A DNA stretch of 64,000 nucleotides from Parasphingorhabdus marina DSM 22363 (GTDB taxonomy: Bacteria > Pseudomonadota > Alphaproteobacteria > Sphingomonadales > Sphingomonadaceae): positions 682,001-746,000 of the forward strand of contig NZ_FSQW01000001.1 of assembly GCF_900128895.1 (NCBI RefSeq), read 5' to 3'. The position numbers were made by a program, and so were the translations under genes. The notes beneath the pieces are model-generated. The model had not been told where the DNA came from and did not search any database. It saw nothing but the letters and a program-made list of their open reading frames with translations. This document shows, piece by piece, positions 1-8,373 of the stretch. Each line of letters opens with the position of its first letter. Position 1 is the first letter of the stretch.

Positions 1-513
1 CTTGCTGATCAGACGGTATATCTTTTCGATTTTGATCTGCGACGAGGTTCGCTTGCCGAAGCTCTGGGAATCCACGGCAAGCTTGGCCTGGGCGAGTTTC
101 TTGAGGGGAAAACCGACGACCTGAAGGCCGTTGGTCACCGCATAAATGACAGTAATCTGGCGTTTTTCCCCTGCTATCGGGTCAAGACCAATTCCGCCGA
201 GATGCTTGCGGGCAAGCGATTTGAACAGCTTATGGAAGCCATTGCGCGGCTACCTGATGACGCGATTGTCATTTGCGATCTCCCACCGGCTTTTGCCAAT
301 GACGACACGCTGATGATCGCACAGTTTCTCGATGCCTACATGCTGGTAATCGAACAGGGAATCACAACCAAAAAGCAGATGAACAATACCGTGTCACTGC
401 TCAAACCGACGCCTTGCCTGGGAACGGTTCTCAACCGCTATGTCGGCGGCCTGGTGGACCCTTATGGCTATGGGTACGGGTCGGGCGCCTATTCCAAATA
501 TTACGCGGACTAG
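1..513 (+). CDS. CpsD/CapB-type tyrosine-kinase-like P-loop ATPase, 5' truncated by window edge
   Basis: The reading frame is open from base 1, so the N-terminus and the Walker A motif lie outside the window. The first visible residues, LFDFDLRRGSLAEALG, fit the Walker A' signature of bacterial tyrosine kinases and Wzc/CpsD-type chain-length regulators (hydrophobics, DxD, xR). A second hydrophobic strand ending in CDLPP is the Walker B-like position. The last 25 residues hold eight tyrosines, including YGYGYG and YY, as in the autophosphorylated tail of BY-kinases. Such proteins sit at the inner membrane and control polymer length and export of exopolysaccharide or capsule. The neighbouring glycosyltransferases and flippase agree. 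Whether a transmembrane Wzz domain is fused upstream cannot be seen. Confidence 0.85.
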   Translation, partial: LADQTVYLFDFDLRRGSLAEALGIHGKLGLGEFLEGKTDDLKAVGHRINDSNLAFFPCYRVKTNSAEMLAGKRFEQLMEAIARLPDDAIVICDLPPAFANDDTLMIAQFLDAYMLVIEQGITTKKQMNNTVSLLKPTPCLGTVLNRYVGGLVDPYGYGYGSGAYSKYYAD

Positions 514-574
514 ACCGGCCGGAAAGCCAGACGCTTGCTGATCCCGTGCTGGCAGAGCGGCGCGACCCGCTCAG

Positions 575-1261
575 TCAGCGGATATCTTCATGGACTTTGT
601 GGAGGATCTCCGGCGTAATATCTTGCCGGAGCGTATCGGCTGAAATGCGAAAGCAGGCCGTTCGTCCAGTGATTTCCGGTGTGCCGAGATAGTCCTCGAC
701 TGCGGCATAATGATCCCGCCCGACATAATCGTCGACATGAATCACGGTCTCTGCACCGGCCTGCACCGCTTCGTAGGCAGATGCCAGCGCGCAGGCTCTG
801 CGAAACCGGCCATCGACCAGAATCAGATCGGGGAATCGTCCCGTCGAAGCCACCTGAGCAAACGCTTTTTCGGTATAGTTCCGCCAGCGCTGATGATGCT
901 TTGCTGTCGGGCGCGTAAAGACGGGATAGCCCCAGTCTTCCGTCATCCCGATGTCGCTGTGAATGATCGTGACAGGTGCATCCTTGCCGACGGCATCGCT
1001 CACGGCTTGCGCGAATTTGCGGTCGCTTTCGACACAGATGGTTTCAACGCCTGCTCGTGCTGCGATCAGGGTCGAAGCCCCCGAGCCAAATTCGAGATAA
1101 AATTGCACATTTTGAATCTGTTCGCGGAACAGGGCCTCAAAATCCGGATCAAATGCCGGTTGGTCGGAGATGGTGATTCCGCTGCGGATGCCGGACCATT
1201 TGAGACGCATCGCTCTGCCCAGGGCGCGCATATCCTGAAATGATTGAGGAAGTTTCGACAT
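575..1261 (-). CDS. Class I SAM-dependent methyltransferase-like protein
   Basis: The start is set at the ATG reading MSKLPQSF, which has AAGGGAA nine bases upstream; upstream ATGs at 1351 and 1468 are in frame but lack this support and run into the divergent gene. The product is 228 residues. Residues about 60-95 give a Rossmann-type motif I (YLEFGSGAST) followed by an acidic strand end (ICVESD), and a later strand reads PDLILVDGRFR. This is the pattern of class I methyltransferase-like proteins often found in polysaccharide loci, where the substrate is usually a sugar or unknown. It is convergent with the kinase-like gene and divergent from the GT32-like gene. The substrate cannot be inferred. 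Confidence 0.6.
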   Translation of the reverse strand: MSKLPQSFQDMRALGRAMRLKWSGIRSGITISDQPAFDPDFEALFREQIQNVQFYLEFGSGASTLIAARAGVETICVESDRKFAQAVSDAVGKDAPVTIIHSDIGMTEDWGYPVFTRPTAKHHQRWRNYTEKAFAQVASTGRFPDLILVDGRFRRACALASAYEAVQAGAETVIHVDDYVGRDHYAAVEDYLGTPEITGRTACFRISADTLRQDITPEILHKVHEDIR

Positions 1262-1456
1262 TTCCGGAAATTCCCTTGCATAATCACGAGGATAGGATTT
1301 CTGCGTGCATGTTTTGCACTCGCCCGATGTCTCGTCAAGCCATCGCGCCATCCCGATTAGCAGGAATGTCCTTAACAATATGGTAAAGCTGATCGACAGG
1401 GGCTGCCGGTTGTGCAAATAGGCGTCCGGTCGCGCACAAGATTGGCGGAGTCTCCC

Positions 1457-2251
1457 TTGGCATTGCAAAAGCTCAATTCACTCTGGGTCGGCAACAAACT
1501 CAGTTATCTGGAACGCCTTTGCCTGGTGTCCGGGCTGGCCACGGGCCACGAATTCACACTTTGGTCCTATGAACCCGACAAGCTGGAAGGGGTGCCTGAT
1601 GGTGTGGAATTGCGAGATGCTGCGGAGGTGATGCCCCGCGAGCGGTTGCTGACCTATGCCGATACTGGATCGGTCGCACTGGGTGCCAATTTCTGGCGCT
1701 ATGAGCTGCTCGCCAAAGACCTCGGTTACTGGGTGGACATGGACTTCTATTTTCTCCGCCCGCTCGATTTTGCCGAAGATCATGTATTCGGCTGGGAATA
1801 TGAAGGCTGGGTCAACAACGCCGTGCTATTGGCGCCGGCAGGTTCCGCGATGGTCCATGATCTCAACACCATTCCGCAACCCAATCAGCGCCCCCCCTGG
1901 TTTGGCCCCAAACGGTCGCTGGCCTTCTACTGGCAGCGCCTGACAAAGGGCCCGATCGGACTGGATGAGATGCCCTGGGGCACCTACGCGTCGGGGCTGG
2001 TTACGCATGTGATCAAGAAGAACAACATCGAAAACCATGCGAAGCCGCCGACCGTTTTCTATCCGGTGCGATGGAAAGATGCGCGGACGCTCTATGAACC
2101 GGCAGCGGTGGTTGAAGGCATGCTGGCAGAAGATACGCGGGCGGTACACATGTGGCACAGCCGCCTTGTCGGACTGTTTGACAAGCCGCCGGCACCCGGA
2201 TCTTATATTGATCTGGTCTGCCGCAAGCACGATATCGATACGTCCTGGTAG
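1457..2251 (+). CDS. GT32-like sugar glycosyltransferase (DXD motif)
   Basis: A TTG start is chosen (MALQKLNSLWVG) because GGCGGAG lies six bases upstream; an in-frame ATG 45 bases earlier has no comparable site. The 264-residue product carries a core around residues 85-105 with WVDMDFYFLRPLD, the DXD metal/nucleotide-sugar site of the Gly_transf_sug/GT32 family, and a downstream conserved W-rich segment near the C-terminus (HMWHSR). It should transfer a sugar from a nucleotide donor to a growing surface glycan on the cytoplasmic face. It is the only plus-strand glycosyltransferase here and converges on the GT25 gene with a nine-base gap. Family placement is by motif only. Confidence 0.7.
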   Translation: MALQKLNSLWVGNKLSYLERLCLVSGLATGHEFTLWSYEPDKLEGVPDGVELRDAAEVMPRERLLTYADTGSVALGANFWRYELLAKDLGYWVDMDFYFLRPLDFAEDHVFGWEYEGWVNNAVLLAPAGSAMVHDLNTIPQPNQRPPWFGPKRSLAFYWQRLTKGPIGLDEMPWGTYASGLVTHVIKKNNIENHAKPPTVFYPVRWKDARTLYEPAAVVEGMLAEDTRAVHMWHSRLVGLFDKPPAPGSYIDLVCRKHDIDTSW

Positions 2252-2260
2252 GACGCAGGC

Positions 2261-2905
2261 CTAGCGGACCAGCAGGCGTTTCAGCTTGCGTGCGGCGGCA
2301 ACGGCGGTGCGAATAACCGGGACTCTGTCAAAAAACTTCAGATCCGCAATATCGGTTCGAGACGGCCGCTGATATCCGATGACCGGTTCGGCAAACAGGG
2401 TTTTGGTATCGGGAAAGGCACGCCGGTACCAGACATAAGCTCCGTCAATGGGCGGGTGAATTCCCTCATATTCCAATGTTTTCAAATAGTTGGAAAGATG
2501 GATTGCAGTATCGGGAGCAAAGCCCATCATGTGCGCCCCGATGATATTGCTCGCCGGCAGGTCATCCGGATCAGACGCCTCATATCCGCCATAGAAGACA
2601 GACCAGTCGTCCGGCGGCGCATAGAGCGCGGCGTCGGGAACAAAGTCGCAATCGTCTTCCAGTATCAGCACCCGATGCCCGTTTTCTGCTGCCTCCTCCA
2701 GAATTGCGAGGTGACTTTGATATACGCCGCGCGCGCCGGGCGAGCTGAACGGTCCGGCTTCATCAAACTGAAAAGCCTGGAAAAAGGCCACGCGCGGGTC
2801 GTCGAGCAGACCGAGGCGTTTCAGTTCGCCTTCCATTTCCGCCCGCCGGTCCGTGCGGTGGGGCAGATTGATGATCCGGATGCTGTCGAACTGGTCAAAA
2901 ATCAT
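2261..2905 (-). CDS. Glycosyltransferase family 25 (LPS biosynthesis type)
   Basis: The 214-residue protein begins with IRIINLPHRTDRRAEM, the typical N-terminal strand of GT25 enzymes (INL..R..R), and has VLILEDDCDF near residue 80, the conserved acidic EDD site. GT25 members add galactose or related sugars to lipooligosaccharide or other surface glycans. Its ATG overlaps the stop codon of the upstream GT4 gene by four bases, so it is the last gene of a translationally coupled operon running flippase-GT2-GT4-GT25. The acceptor and donor are not inferable. Confidence 0.85.
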   Translation of the reverse strand: MIFDQFDSIRIINLPHRTDRRAEMEGELKRLGLLDDPRVAFFQAFQFDEAGPFSSPGARGVYQSHLAILEEAAENGHRVLILEDDCDFVPDAALYAPPDDWSVFYGGYEASDPDDLPASNIIGAHMMGFAPDTAIHLSNYLKTLEYEGIHPPIDGAYVWYRRAFPDTKTLFAEPVIGYQRPSRTDIADLKFFDRVPVIRTAVAAARKLKRLLVR

Positions 2906-4206
2906 GGTTGTTCCCCTCGCGGAAGCGGCGCACCGGCCTGCTTCGCATTGGCAAAGAGTTCGGGTAAAGGAGAAACCGCAATTTTTACGTCAAATTCTTC
3001 CGATATTTTCACGCGGGCCCTCTCGGCTCTTTTGCTGGCGCCGGCTGCATCCGACAATGTCCGGTCCAGCGCTCGCCGCAGACCATCCCAGTCCGCGGGA
3101 TGGAACAGCAAGCCGTTATGTTCATCGTCAATCAGTTCGGGAACGCCAGCGATGCGGCTGGCGACAACTGGCTTGCCCAGCGCCATGCCCTCCATCAGAA
3201 CAACAGGCAGACCCTCCATGAAGCTCGGCAGGACAAGAATGTCCGAACCGGCAATGGCCGCCAGCGTATCCTGTTCAGACAGACGCCCGGCCATTTTCAC
3301 ACGGTCGCTGATCGCCAGCTCATCGCACTGCGCCTGGATTTCCGCCTGAGCCGGGCCATCGCCGACCAGCAGAAGCTCGACGTCATGCCCCTCCCGCACG
3401 AGACCGGCAAAGGCCTGAAGCAGCCCCGGATGGCCTTTTTCGCTGGACAGTCGCGCCACGCAAATAATCTGCTTGCGGGTTCGCTCTCCATTCGGCTCCG
3501 ACCGCCGGGGGAGTTCATCCAGCGTGATGCCACAGCGCACGATGTGAAACTTGTCCCAGACGCGGACCGGAACAATCCGCATCGCCTGCGCCCGTCCAAA
3601 CCACGATACGCAAGCCACAAACCGGGCTTCGGCAATCTTGTCGGCGAGCAGCAAGCCGGCCGGATAGTCGGTTTCGGAAATGCCGTGCAGGGTCAGGCTC
3701 CAGGGGATCTTGTTGAACCGTGACGCGAGCATGCCGACGGTTGCCGCGCTGTTGGCGAAATGGTTGTGGAGGTGGCCGACACCGTCCTTTTCCAGTTGCC
3801 GGGCAAGGACGATGCTTTCGGCAAAATGGAAAAGCGCCCAGATCAGGGCCCTGAGTCCCGGCACCCGGTGGCGCATGGCTCGGGTGAAACAGGACAAATA
3901 GCGCAGCGGGCGGGTGAACAGCGCTCTCAGATGGCTGACCACATAGGCCCCAATCCCCGCGTTCAGCACATAATATGTTTCCTCACGCATCCGCTGATCG
4001 GCGGCACTTGCCAGGTCAGTTTCGGGCCGCCGGATGCTATAGGTTTTGATGGGCAGTCCGCCCGATCGCAGCTGTTCGATCTCGCGGCGAATGAAGGTGT
4101 GGGAAGCGGCCGGATACTGGCTGGTCAGATAGCCGATCGTACCGGCGTGAAGCGGTTCCCGGCCTCCGGTCTTTTGACCGTTTTCCTGTTCAAGCTTTCC
4201 GGTCAT
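2902..4206 (-). CDS. Glycosyltransferase family 4 (GT-B fold)
   Basis: The protein has 434 residues with two Rossmann-like halves. The N-terminal half contains GYLTSQYPAASHTFIRREI and the C-terminal half IICVARLSSEKG followed by LLLVGDGP, the usual GT4 donor-binding strands. The E-x7-E motif is visible in FMEGLPVVLMEGMALG, followed by GVPELIDDEHNG. Such enzymes use NDP- or GDP-sugars to extend surface polysaccharides and resemble colanic-acid-type transferases. It overlaps its neighbours on both sides by four bases, showing tight coupling. An extended C-terminal tail after the last helix is probably disordered. The exact sugar is unknown. Confidence 0.88.
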   Translation of the reverse strand: MTGKLEQENGQKTGGREPLHAGTIGYLTSQYPAASHTFIRREIEQLRSGGLPIKTYSIRRPETDLASAADQRMREETYYVLNAGIGAYVVSHLRALFTRPLRYLSCFTRAMRHRVPGLRALIWALFHFAESIVLARQLEKDGVGHLHNHFANSAATVGMLASRFNKIPWSLTLHGISETDYPAGLLLADKIAEARFVACVSWFGRAQAMRIVPVRVWDKFHIVRCGITLDELPRRSEPNGERTRKQIICVARLSSEKGHPGLLQAFAGLVREGHDVELLLVGDGPAQAEIQAQCDELAISDRVKMAGRLSEQDTLAAIAGSDILVLPSFMEGLPVVLMEGMALGKPVVASRIAGVPELIDDEHNGLLFHPADWDGLRRALDRTLSDAAGASKRAERARVKISEEFDVKIAVSPLPELFANAKQAGAPLPRGEQP

Positions 4207-5220
4207 TTGTAGAAAATCGTGCCTCCCTGACGCCCCAGCAACTTTCTTTTGGCATATCGCACGATGCCGGCCAGTTCAGCAAATTTTCCGATCATGGTGA
4301 GGCCCGCCTGCTGCCAGGAGAATTTCCGGGCCACGCCGTCACGAACCGCCATGCGCATGATTTGCAACGCATAGGCGAGTGGCAGTCCCGCCCAGAATAT
4401 CGGCTGGAACCATCCGGCAATGAGGAAAACGACTGGCAAGACCAGAGCCCAGAACAGGGCGCGGAAAATTTCCCGGCCATAAAGCGGATTGCCGCGCTTG
4501 CGGGTGGTGTCCCAGACCTGCGCATAACCGAAGCCGCTGCGGATCGCGCGCAGCCACCATTGGCGGAAGTGATGCATGTCTGCGTCATGGATGGTCATCG
4601 GCGCGTCGAGCCGCCAGATTTTCAGGCCTGCCGCGCGCAATCTGTGGCATAGTTCGGGTTCTTCGCCGGCAATCATGGCCGGCGAAGAACCCCCCCGTTA
4701 TCGCGAGAGCCTCGCCGCGCATCAGGGCATCGCCGCCACATGCCGCAGCCTCCCCGATCGCCGTATTCCATTCGCGGTCGCACAGCTGGTTATAGACGGA
4801 CGCATCCGGATAGCGTTCGCGGCGGCGACCGCAAACCGCGGCGACTTCGGGGTGATCGTCGAGAAACCGGGTGGCGGCTTCCATCCAGCCGGGCTCGACT
4901 TCGCAGTCACCGTCCACAAACAGAACAAATTCCGGATCCGGGGTGAGCTGGCGGAGTTTTTCCAGCCCTTCATTGCGCGCCCGGGCCGCCGTGAAGGGCC
5001 TGTCCAGGTCGAGATCATGGACGAGGGCGCCGCGCGCCCTGGCCGCTTCCGGACTGCCATCCGTGGACGCGGAATCGACATAGACTATTGGCGCGCGTGA
5101 TGTCGCGAGCGATTCGAGGCAGCGGACAAGTCGCTCTCCCTCGTTCCGGCCAATGATCACTATCCCGGTCTTCGCATCACCGGAACCGGCCTGGTTGATT
5201 GCCGTTCGAGGATCAGACAT
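4203..5220 (-). pseudogene. Glycosyltransferase family 2 gene with a +1 frameshift in a G7 tract
   Basis: From the ATG MSDPRTAINQ, which overlaps the flippase stop by eight bases, the frame encodes a GT2 N-terminal domain: IVIIGRNEGERL, VYVDSASTDGS and LFVDGDCEVEPGW, about 165 residues up to ITGG. It then leaves frame at a run of seven G (coding strand). The rest of the protein, PAMIAGEEPELCHRLR to a C-terminal part with two hydrophobic helices, is intact in another frame down to the overlap with the GT4 gene. Removing one G restores one continuous reading of about 338 residues with the family-typical ED/EEPE region. It may be a sequencing error, a phase-variable ON/OFF tract, slippage decoding, or a recent null allele. 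Confidence 0.85.
4656..4696. repeat. Perfect 15-bp inverted repeat abutting a 7-bp C/G homopolymer
   Basis: GGGTTCTTCGCCGGC (4656-4670) and its exact reverse complement (4678-4692) are separated by the seven-base loop AATCATG. The right arm runs directly into a tract of seven C (4690-4696). The structure lies inside the GT2 gene at the frameshift point. On the mRNA the G tract would form the base of the stem. Such a hairpin plus homopolymer is prone to polymerase slippage and also to sequencing or assembly error. Confidence 0.9.
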
Positions 5221-6577
5221 GGCTCGTATTCCCGTAATATCCGAACCAGGTTTCAAAATCTGCGACCAGGCCGAGCTGGACCAGCAACAGCCGCCATCCC
5301 GCAATCAGCAGCAGGAACAGCGTCAGCAGCACAATATCCTGCCGCAGGAAGGAGAGGCCTTCCATCCACTGGGATATCGCAAGCGAGATATAGCGGAACA
5401 GATCGGCGATCGCGATGACGCACAAGGCCGCGACAAAACCCGAATAGGTCAATGCCAGCGGTACGGCGATAACCAGCCAGACAAGTTTCGCGAGATTTGC
5501 CTGGGCGGTGTGCACCGACTTGCCGATTCCGAGCATGCAGGATTCGCCGATGGTCGAGAGAATCGAGAACCATGTCCCGGCCATCAGGATCGGCAGGAAA
5601 AAGGCGGCGGCAAGATAGCGATCATCATAGAGCAGGACGATGATCACGTCCGAAATCGCCACAACAAGGGACAGGCCAAGTGCGGCAGCCAGCAGAGCCT
5701 TCTTCCGGAGGCCTGAAATCGCTGGCCGGAGCTCTGAGCGATCTTTGGCGAAGCCGGCGACTTTCGGAAAGACCATCATGTTGCCGACGCGCTGTGCGAG
5801 CAGGGCGATCATGTCCGAAAACGTCCGCGCGATGCCGTATATGCCGAGCAGGGCAAAGGGTATTTCCTTGGCGAAATAGAGGCGATCAAAATTCATCGCG
5901 AGGAAAAAGACGATGGACGAGGCGAACACCCATTTGCCGAACGAGATGATCGCCTTCACATGTTCCTTGTGAATGGCAATGCGGTGCGTGCGATAGTCGA
6001 TCAGGAAAAAGCTGGCCGCGGAACAAATGGCTGTGGACAGGACGAGGCCGACCACCAGCGCCCAGATGGTTGGCGAATATAGCGCCAGTGCGATATGGAC
6101 CACCGCCGTGACCACGCCGGTAAAGACATCGAAATAGGCCAGGGTTTTCACTTCCTGGCGTTTTTGCAAGATATAGCGGGAGGGCGACTGGAATCCCGTC
6201 AGCAGGAAAACGATGGCGACGACCGGAATGATTTCAACAAGCTCACGGCTTTCGTAGAAGCCGGCAATCGGACTCGCCAGCAGCAGTGCAATGCCGAAAA
6301 GCAATATCCCGCGAATGATCTGGATCGTCCACGCGCTGTTATAAAAATCGGGTTTGTCACCCTGGCGGTTGCTGACGATATTCTGACCGATGCCGATGTC
6401 GGAAAGCAGTTCGATTCCGGTCCGCAGCGTATTGACGATAACCATCATCCCGAACAGCTGGGGTGCCAGCAGGCGCGCAAGAATGACATTGGTGACAAGG
6501 CGCAGGACCTGCGCCGCACCGTAGGATCCGGCCACCCAGGTCAGCTGGGACATCATGCGGCGGGAAAAAATTGTCAT
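5213..6577 (-). CDS. Polysaccharide flippase (Wzx-like, MOP/MATE-type exporter)
   Basis: The 454-residue protein is hydrophobic throughout, with about 12-14 predicted membrane helices (for example residues 45-60, 90-110, 145-185 and 215-240). Its N-terminus, MSQLTWVAGSYGAAQVLRLVTNVILARLL, matches the start of oligosaccharide flippases that move lipid-linked repeat units across the inner membrane. It heads the minus-strand operon with GT2, GT4 and GT25, so those transferases probably build the unit it flips. No shared promoter with the downstream PEP-CTERM gene is expected, since a terminator lies between them. Confidence 0.88.
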   Translation of the reverse strand: MTIFSRRMMSQLTWVAGSYGAAQVLRLVTNVILARLLAPQLFGMMVIVNTLRTGIELLSDIGIGQNIVSNRQGDKPDFYNSAWTIQIIRGILLFGIALLLASPIAGFYESRELVEIIPVVAIVFLLTGFQSPSRYILQKRQEVKTLAYFDVFTGVVTAVVHIALALYSPTIWALVVGLVLSTAICSAASFFLIDYRTHRIAIHKEHVKAIISFGKWVFASSIVFFLAMNFDRLYFAKEIPFALLGIYGIARTFSDMIALLAQRVGNMMVFPKVAGFAKDRSELRPAISGLRKKALLAAALGLSLVVAISDVIIVLLYDDRYLAAAFFLPILMAGTWFSILSTIGESCMLGIGKSVHTAQANLAKLVWLVIAVPLALTYSGFVAALCVIAIADLFRYISLAISQWMEGLSFLRQDIVLLTLFLLLIAGWRLLLVQLGLVADFETWFGYYGNTSHV

Positions 6578-6702
6578 TGCAATGGTCTCGCCGGATCGAA
6601 CATGATGCAGACGCTGTAGCCTATTTCGTTGCGCCGTACAAAGAAGCTGTCTGCATAGCCGTAATTGCTGAAAATTGACTTAACCATCTGAATAGATGAA
6701 TC

Positions 6703-6735
6703 AAAAAACCCGCCAGCTTTCGCCAGCGGGTTTTT
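6703..6735 (-). terminator. Rho-independent terminator after the PEP-CTERM metalloprotease gene
   Basis: AAAAACCCGC and GCGGGTTTTT form a 10-bp stem around a 12-base loop, with A and T runs on the two sides, so it could work in either direction. It sits 22 bases past the stop codon of the minus-strand metalloprotease gene and separates it from the flippase operon. Confidence 0.85.
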
Positions 6736-6756
6736 CGATAACTTGCCTGAGTCAGA

Positions 6757-7965
6757 TCAGGCGTAGCTGATCTTTGTGGTCATCTTGCGACGACGACGCA
6801 TTGCACCGCCAATCAGGCCAAAGCCGCCGATCATCATCGCCCAGCTTGCCGGTTCCGGAACAGCCGAAACTTCAAGTTCGCTCGTCCGGAACTCTCGGTC
6901 CAGTTCGACAAGAGCATTGTAGTTCAGGTTCCAGCCAAAGGCATCAAAAGCCGCCAGATCGAGGTTGGTGATAATCCCTTCCTGATTACGCCCGAAGGTC
7001 GGGTCCATGATTCCCCGTTGTTCCTCGCCAAATCCGACATCTCTCCAGTGACTGGCCTGGCGTCCGTCGCCATTAAAATCGCCGGTCGAGAAAAAGGCAT
7101 CACCGCCAAAATTGGTCACGCCGCCATCAATCGAGAAATAGGATGCGGTATTGGGGTCTTCATGTCCGCCAAAGGCCCAGTCGAGAACACCGGCTGCGGC
7201 GCTTTCCTGGCTATACCGGAACAGGTCCAGTCCGGAAAAGATCACAAAGTCATCGAGAACCGGGTTTCCGTCAAAGAAATCATAGGTGTCTACACCGCTC
7301 ACAAATCCCAGCGCATGGCCGATTTCATGAATGGCTATGCCGACAAAGTCGAACGCACCGGCATCGATACCGTCGGTCGGATTGAAATCGAATGCAAATT
7401 CCGTGCTGAACTGAACCGTGCCATCGGTGCGGTTCGCGTCAAGCGCATCGCCATTCACGTCGACGGCAAAATCGCCGAGGGCTTTCGATACCGCCGAATT
7501 GAGGGCCAGCACCGAATTGTTCACCCCGCCGTCATTATCGATTTCGCGTGTAAACTCTCCAGGATTAGCGCCGGGTCGTGACAGAATGGCACCCACCGAA
7601 TCGCCCGGAATAATTGCCGATGGTGTGGTGTTTGGAAGTACCACAGCCGCATCCAGCGCCGTCGTACCGGTCGCTGCAAGCCGGCTGGTATATTCGCCAA
7701 CCGCAATCAGGTCACGATTGCTGGTTGCCCCGCCAAGAACGCCGGGATCGAGCTGGGAAAAGCCGACGTCCAGATTGATCGTTGCATCGTTGGTAAACAC
7801 GCTTTCCCAGAAGCGTGCGGCAGCACTGAATGCGTTAAAGGCTCCCGTGCCTTCTTCCACACCGCCGAGATTGTTCAGCACAATCGTCAGAGCGTTGGCA
7901 GGCACAGTCGCCAGCGGCAGCGCTACAAGCGCAGCGCTAGCCATTAACAATTTGGATTTATTCAT
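6757..7965 (-). CDS. Secreted zinc metalloprotease with PEP-CTERM sorting signal
   Basis: The 402-residue protein has a signal peptide (MNKSKLLMASAALVALPLATVPANA). Near residue 210 it has IAIHEIGHALGFVSG, an HExxHxxGF zinc site typical of metzincin-like peptidases of the NF038122 type. The C-terminus carries VPEPASWAMMIGGFGLIGG followed by MRRRRK, the PEP motif, membrane helix and basic tail recognised by exosortase in Gram-negative bacteria. It is therefore probably exported, processed at the outer surface and associated with exopolysaccharide. No exosortase gene is in the window. The gene stands alone between its own terminator and a long upstream region. Confidence 0.9.
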   Translation of the reverse strand: MNKSKLLMASAALVALPLATVPANALTIVLNNLGGVEEGTGAFNAFSAAARFWESVFTNDATINLDVGFSQLDPGVLGGATSNRDLIAVGEYTSRLAATGTTALDAAVVLPNTTPSAIIPGDSVGAILSRPGANPGEFTREIDNDGGVNNSVLALNSAVSKALGDFAVDVNGDALDANRTDGTVQFSTEFAFDFNPTDGIDAGAFDFVGIAIHEIGHALGFVSGVDTYDFFDGNPVLDDFVIFSGLDLFRYSQESAAAGVLDWAFGGHEDPNTASYFSIDGGVTNFGGDAFFSTGDFNGDGRQASHWRDVGFGEEQRGIMDPTFGRNQEGIITNLDLAAFDAFGWNLNYNALVELDREFRTSELEVSAVPEPASWAMMIGGFGLIGGAMRRRRKMTTKISYA

Positions 7966-8373
7966 GATTTTCCCCTCAACTTCGCCAGAATAGGCTTAAC
8001 AAAGAGTTAATTCGAAGCCGCAAAAAGAGTCAACGAGCATAGCTGCCCGGACAAAAAAAGCAGGAGAAAATGAGATAAAATCTCATTTTTCCACGATTTT
8101 TAGGCGGGAAAAAGGCCCGGATTTTGGCCGTTTTTCTGGAGCGAAAGAGAATGATTCTCAATAAGCCAAAATGCCCCCGCCGCCGCTGTCCCACAACGGG
8201 ACGGCGTTAACCGCCTTGCTTGCTGGACCAGCACCGGAATTTTTGGTCCAATCCTTACCTGGCGGCACCAAAAAGTGCAGATGCGGGATGATTTTTGAGT
8301 CGGAAAGGTCTAACAGACGGGTGCAAGAGGTTGAGTGGCACATGACGGATCATGACAGCATGGAGATAGGCGC
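7966..8373. other. Intergenic region between divergent PEP-CTERM protease and O-antigen ligase genes
   Basis: These 408 bases hold the two divergent promoters, which I cannot place with confidence. There is an AT-rich hairpin near the middle and a short GTCCC/GGGAC inverted repeat near 8190. A 68-codon plus-strand frame ends in an ATGA overlap with the downstream gene, but it lacks a ribosome binding site and recognisable content, so it is not called. Confidence 0.5.
8067..8089. repeat. AT-rich inverted repeat (hairpin or operator)
   Basis: AAAATGAGAT and ATCTCATTTT are perfect 10-bp arms around AAA, followed by TTCC and, after a gap, another T run. It could be an operator between the divergent genes or a leader hairpin for the protease transcript. 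The stem is AT-rich and weak as a terminator. Confidence 0.5.
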
